A stretch of DNA of 64,000 nucleotides from Amaranthus tricolor. Lineage: Eukaryota; Streptophyta; Magnoliopsida; Caryophyllales; Amaranthaceae. Of the stretch, positions 59,491 to 64,000 are shown piece by piece; position 1 is the stretch's first letter; every line of letters starts with the position of its first letter. The position numbers and the translations under genes are program-made. The stretch is from positions 893,001-957,000 of the forward strand of contig NC_080051.1 in NCBI RefSeq assembly GCF_026212465.1. Reading direction: 5' to 3'. Under the pieces are notes generated by a model that made no database searches, was not told where the DNA came from, and saw only the letters and a list, made by a program, of their open reading frames with translations.

Positions 59491-62400
59491 TCAATGATCA
59501 ATGAAGAATGAACAAGGATCAATGATCAAAGAAGAATGAACGATGAAGAATGAACAAGGATCAATGATCAATGAAGAATGAACGATGAAGAATGAACAAG
59601 GATCAATGATCAATGAAGAATGAACGATGAAGAATGAACAAGGATCAATTCTCAATGAAGAATGAACGATGAAGAATGAACAAGGAGTAATGGTCAATGA
59701 CGAATGAACGATGAAGAATGAACAAGGATCAATGATCAATGACAAATGAACGATGAAGAATGAACAAGGATCAATGATCAATGAAGAATGAACGATGAAG
59801 AATGAACAAGGAGTAATGGTCAATGACGAATGAACGATGAAGAATGAACAAGGATCAATGATCAATGACGAATGAACGATGAAGAATGAACAAGGATCAA
59901 TGATCAATGAAGAATGAACGATGAAGAATGAACAAGGATCAATGATCAATGAAGAATGAACGATGAAGAATGAACAAGGATCAATTCTCAATGAAGAATG
60001 AACGATGAAGAATGAACAAGGAACAATGATCAATGAAGAATGAACGATGAAGAATGAACAAGGATTAATGGTCAATGACGAATGAACGATGAAGAATGAA
60101 CAAGGATCAATAATCAATGAAGAATGAACGATGAAAAATGAACAAGGATCAATGATCAATGAAGAATGAACGATGAAGAATGAACAAGGATTAATGGTCA
60201 GTGACGAATGAACGATGAAGAATGAACAAGGATCAATGATCAATGAAGAATGAACGATGAAGAATGAACAAGGATTAATGGTCAATGACGAATGAACGAT
60301 GAAGAATGAACAAGGATCAATGATCAATGACGAATGAACGATGAAGAATGAACAAGGATCAATAATCAATGACGAATGAACGATGAAGAGTGAACAAGGA
60401 TCAATGATCAATGAAGAATGAACGATGAAGAATGAACAAGGATTAATGGTCAATGACGAATGAACGATGAAGAATGAACAAGGAACAATGATCAATGACG
60501 AATGAACGATGAAGAATGAACAAGGATCAATGATCAATGACGAATGAACGATGAAGAATGAACAAGGATCAATGATCAATGAAGAATGAACAAGGATCAA
60601 TGATCAAAGAAGAATGAACGATGAAGAATGAACAAGGATCAATGATCAATGAAGAATGAACGATGAAGAATGAACAAGGATCAATGATCAATGAAGAATG
60701 AACGATGAAGAATGAACAAGGATCAATTCTCAATGAAGAATGAACGATGAAGAATGAACAAGGAGTAATGGTCAATGACGAATGAACGATGAAGAATGAA
60801 CAAGGATCAATGATCAATGACAAATGAACGATGAAGAATGAACAAGGATCAATGATCAATGAAGAATGAACAAGGATCAATGATCAAAGAAGAATGAACG
60901 ATGAATAATGAACAAGGATCAATGATCAATGAAGAATGAACGATGAAGAATGAACAAGGATTAATGGTCAATGACGAATGAACGATGAAGAATGAACAAG
61001 GATTAATGGTCAATGACGAATGAACGATGAAGAATAAACAAGGATCAATGATCAATGACGAATGAACGATGAAGAATGAACAAGGATCAATGATCAATGA
61101 CGAATGAACGATGAAGAATGAACAAGGATCAATGATCAATGAAGAATGAAAAAGGATCAATGATCAATGAAGAATGAACGACGAAGAATGAACAAGGATT
61201 AATGGTCAATGACGAATGAACGATGAAGAATGAACAAGGATCAATGATCAATGACGAATGAACGATGAAGAATGAACAAGGATCAATGATCAATGAAGAA
61301 TGAACGATGAAGAATGAACAAGGAGTAATGGTCAATGACGAATGAACGATGAAGAATGAACAAGGATCAATGATCAATGACTAATGAACGATGAAGAATG
61401 AACAAGGATCAATGATTAATGAAGAATGAACAAGGATCAATGACTAATGAAGAATGAACAAGGATCAATGATCAAAGAAGAATGAACGATGAAGAATGAA
61501 CAAGGATCAATGATCAATGAAGAATGAACGATGAAGAATGAACAAGGAGTAATGGTCAATGACGAATGAACGATGAAGAATGAACAAGGATCAATGATCA
61601 ATGACGAATGAACGATGAAGAATGAACAAGGATCAATGATCAATGAAGAATGAACAAGGATCAATGATCAAAGAAGAATGAACGATGAAGAATGAACAAG
61701 GATCAATGATCAATGAAGAATGAACGATGCAGAATGAACAAGGATTAATGGTCAATGACGAATGAACGATGAAGAATGAACAAGGATCAATGAAGAATGA
61801 ACGATGAAGAATGAACAAGGATTAATGGTCAATGACAAATGAACGATGAAGAATGAACAAGGATCAATGATCAATGACGAATGAACGATGAAGAATGAAC
61901 AAGGATCAATGATCAATGACGAATGAACGATGAAGAATGAACAAGGATCAATGATCAATGACGAATGAACGATGAAGAATGAACTAGGATCAAAGATCAA
62001 TGATGAATGAACGATGAAGAATGAACAAGGATCAATGATCAATGAAGAATGAACAAGAATCAATGATCAAAGAAGAATGAACGATGAAGAATGAACAAGG
62101 ATCAATGATCAATGAAGAATGAACGATGAAGAATGAACAAGGATCAATGATCAATGAAGAATGAACGATGAAGAATGAACAAGGATCAATTCTCAATGAA
62201 GAATGAACGATGAAGAATGAACAAGGATCAATTCTCAATGAAGAATGAACGATGAAGAATGAACAAGGAACAATGATCAATGAAGAATGAACGATGAAGA
62301 ATGAACAAGGATTAATGGTCAATGACGAATGAACGATGAAGAATGAACAAGGATCAATGATCAATGAGGAATGAACGATGAAGAATGAACAAGGATCAAT

Positions 62401-64000
62401 GATCAATGAAGAATGAACGACGAATAATGAACAAGGATTAATGGTCAATGACGAATGAACGATGAAGAATGAACAAGGATCAATGATCAATGACGAATGA
62501 ACGATGAAGAATGAACAAGGATCAATGATCAATGAAGAATGAACGATGAACAATGAACAAGGAGTAATGGTCAGTGACGAATGAACGATGAAGAATGAAC
62601 AAGGATCAATGATCAATGACGAATGAACGATGAAGAATGAACAAGGATCAATGATCAATGAAGAATGAACGATGAAGAATGAACAAGGATCAATGATCAA
62701 TGAAGAATGAACGATGAAGAATGAACAAGGATCAATTCTCAATGAAGAATGAACGATGAAGAATGAACAAGGAACAATGATCAATGAAGAATGAACGATG
62801 AAAAATGAACAAGGATCAATGATCAATGAAGAATGAACGATGAAGAATGAACAAGGATTAATGGTCAGTGACGAATGAACGATGAAGAATGAACAAGGAT
62901 CAATGATCAATGAAGAATGAACGATGAAGAATGAACAAGGATTAATGGTCAATGACGAATGAACGATGAAGAATGAACAAGGATCAATGATCAATGACGA
63001 ATGAACGATGAAGAATGAACAAGGATCAATGATCAATGACGAATGAACGATGAAGAATGAACAAGGATCAATGATCAATAAAGAATGAACAAGGATCAAT
63101 GATCAAAGAAGAATGAACGATGAAGAATGAACAAGGATCAATGATCAATGAAGAATGAACGATGAAGAATGAACAAGGATCAATGATCAATGAAGAATGA
63201 ACGATGAAGAATGAACAAGGATCAATTCTCAATGAAGAATGAACGATGAAGAATGAACAAGGAGTAATGGTCAATGACGAATGAACGATGAAGAATGAAC
63301 AAGGATCAATGATCAATGACAAATGAACGATGAAGAATGAACAAGGATCAATGATCAATGAAGAATGAACAAGGATCAATGATCAAAGAAGAATGAACGA
63401 TGAAGAATGAACAAGGATCAATGATCAATGAAGAATGAACGATGAAGAATGAACAAGGATTAATTGTCAATGACGAATGAACGATGAAAAATGAACAAGG
63501 ATTAATGGTCAATGACGAATGAACGATGAAGAATAAACAAGGATCAATGATCAATGACGAATGAACGATGAAGAATGAACAAGGATCAATGATCAATGAC
63601 GAATGAACGATGAAGAATGAACAAGGATCAATGATCAATGAAGAATGAACAAGGATCAATGATCAATAATGAATGAACAACGAAGAATGAACAAGGATTA
63701 ATGGTCAATGACGAATGAACGATGAAGAATGAACAAGGATCAATGATCAATGACGAATGAACGATGAAGAATGAACAAGGATCAATGATCAATGAAGAAT
63801 GAACGATGAAGAATGAACAAGGAGTAATGGTCAATGACGAATGAACGATGAAGAATGAACAAGGATCAATGATCAATGACTAATGAACGATGAAGAATGA
63901 ACAAGGATCAATGATTAATGAAGAATGAACAAGGATCAATGATCAAAGAAGAATGAACGATGAAGAATGAACAAGGATCAATGATCAATGAAGAATGAAC
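59491..64000 (+). repeat. 5,243-bp higher-order repeat, copy 4, cut by the window edge
   Basis: About 4.5 kb of the copy is inside the window. CTAGG is at 61985 as expected, but at 63734 the base is the ordinary C, not the G of the three preceding equivalents. A GATGAACAATG variant near 62,549 and GAACAACG near 63,677 are private to it. The array shows no sign of ending at the right edge. Confidence 0.9.

Larger units (their letters stand above)
1..64000 (+). repeat. Gene-free 42-bp satellite array spanning the whole window
   Basis: Every line of the window reads as the same 42-bp unit or a 28-, 30- or 35-bp derivative, head to tail and in one orientation, with no unique spacer and no inversion. 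The first base starts a unit (GAACAAGGAT) and the last bases are inside one, so the array extends beyond both edges. The canonical unit has 21 A, 10 G, 7 T and 4 C, about 33% G+C. The plus strand is closed in all three frames because TGA recurs with the 7-bp period. I see no coding region, RNA gene, promoter, terminator, origin or transposon in it. Arrays of this size with higher-order structure are typical of eukaryotic heterochromatin; this is inference, since nothing in the window identifies the host. Confidence 0.98.

Noticed and set aside
1..64000. CRISPR array
   Set aside because: Units abut directly with no unique spacers, the supposed spacer part would itself be the same sequence, and no cas gene is present. 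The period of 42 bp is also too short for repeat plus spacer.
1..64000. Telomeric repeat tract
   Set aside because: The heptads do not resemble TTTAGGG, TTAGGG or their complements, lack G-runs, and form a composite 42-bp unit with HORs. A subtelomeric position remains possible.
1..64000. Origin of replication iterons or plasmid partition (centromere-like) repeats
   Set aside because: Iteron and parS/parC clusters are usually a few to some dozens of units next to a rep or par gene. Here there are about 1,500 units with no neighbouring gene in the window.
1..64000. Transposon or insertion sequence remnants inside the array
   Set aside because: No interval departs from the heptad pattern. There are no terminal inverted repeats, target-site duplications or foreign sequence.
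1..64000. Firm assignment to cyanobacteria on the basis of heptanucleotide repeats
   Set aside because: Heptad tandem repeats of (N)AATGA(N) type do occur in such genomes, but the resemblance is only in period and base composition. The size of the array favours a eukaryote and no gene is available to decide.

Overview
The whole 64,000-base window is one uninterrupted tandem-repeat (satellite) array. I find no protein-coding gene, RNA gene, transposon, CRISPR array, promoter or terminator that I can support, and no stretch of unique sequence. The array runs off both edges of the window and keeps one orientation throughout.

The monomer is 42 bp, about 1,500 copies in the window. It is built from six 7-bp heptads: GAACAAG, then GATCAAT twice, then GAAGAAT, GAACGAT and GAAGAAT. 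Every heptad starts with GA and five of six end in T, so the 42-mer looks like a six-fold expansion of an ancestral heptad close to GAWSAAT. Length variants are mostly whole heptads: 28-mers (four heptads) and 35-mers (five). The exception is a 30-mer, seen eight times and only left of 28.4 kb.

Above the monomer, the order of sequence variants and short units makes a barcode that repeats at larger scale as higher-order repeats (HORs). Region by region: 1-5.3 kb is a mosaic with copies 1,750 and 2,555 bp apart. 5.3-8.4 kb is a 1,544-bp tandem HOR. 7.3-18.4 kb is a 7,037-bp HOR, one full and one partial copy, with internal 854- and 1,449-bp duplications. 18.1-24.8 kb is a 3,978-bp HOR. 23.8-26.3 kb holds a 1,253-bp duplication. 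26-31 kb is a mosaic joining material related to 20.8-24 kb and 14.4-17.1 kb. From 30,952 a 2,541-bp HOR dominates, interrupted at 35.1-40.1 kb by shorter units of 1,134-1,470 bp. From 43,566 to the right edge is a 5,243-bp HOR (2,541 + 2,702 bp), four copies, the second enlarged by 196 bp and the fourth cut by the window edge. A 1,183-bp module recurs eleven times across these HORs.

The organism cannot be identified because there is no gene to place. A gene-free satellite of at least 64 kb with nested HORs is what one expects of centromeric, pericentromeric, subtelomeric or other heterochromatic DNA in a eukaryote. Heptanucleotide tandem repeats are also known in cyanobacteria, but arrays of this size are not something I know from bacteria. 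The canonical unit is about 33% G+C, strongly purine-rich on the + strand (31 of 42 bases), and does not look CpG-depleted. Because 42 is divisible by three, one minus-strand frame stays open for up to 442 codons encoding a 14-residue repeat. I treat this as a by-product of unit length, not a gene. All HOR boundaries are phased to convenient landmarks and could be rotated.
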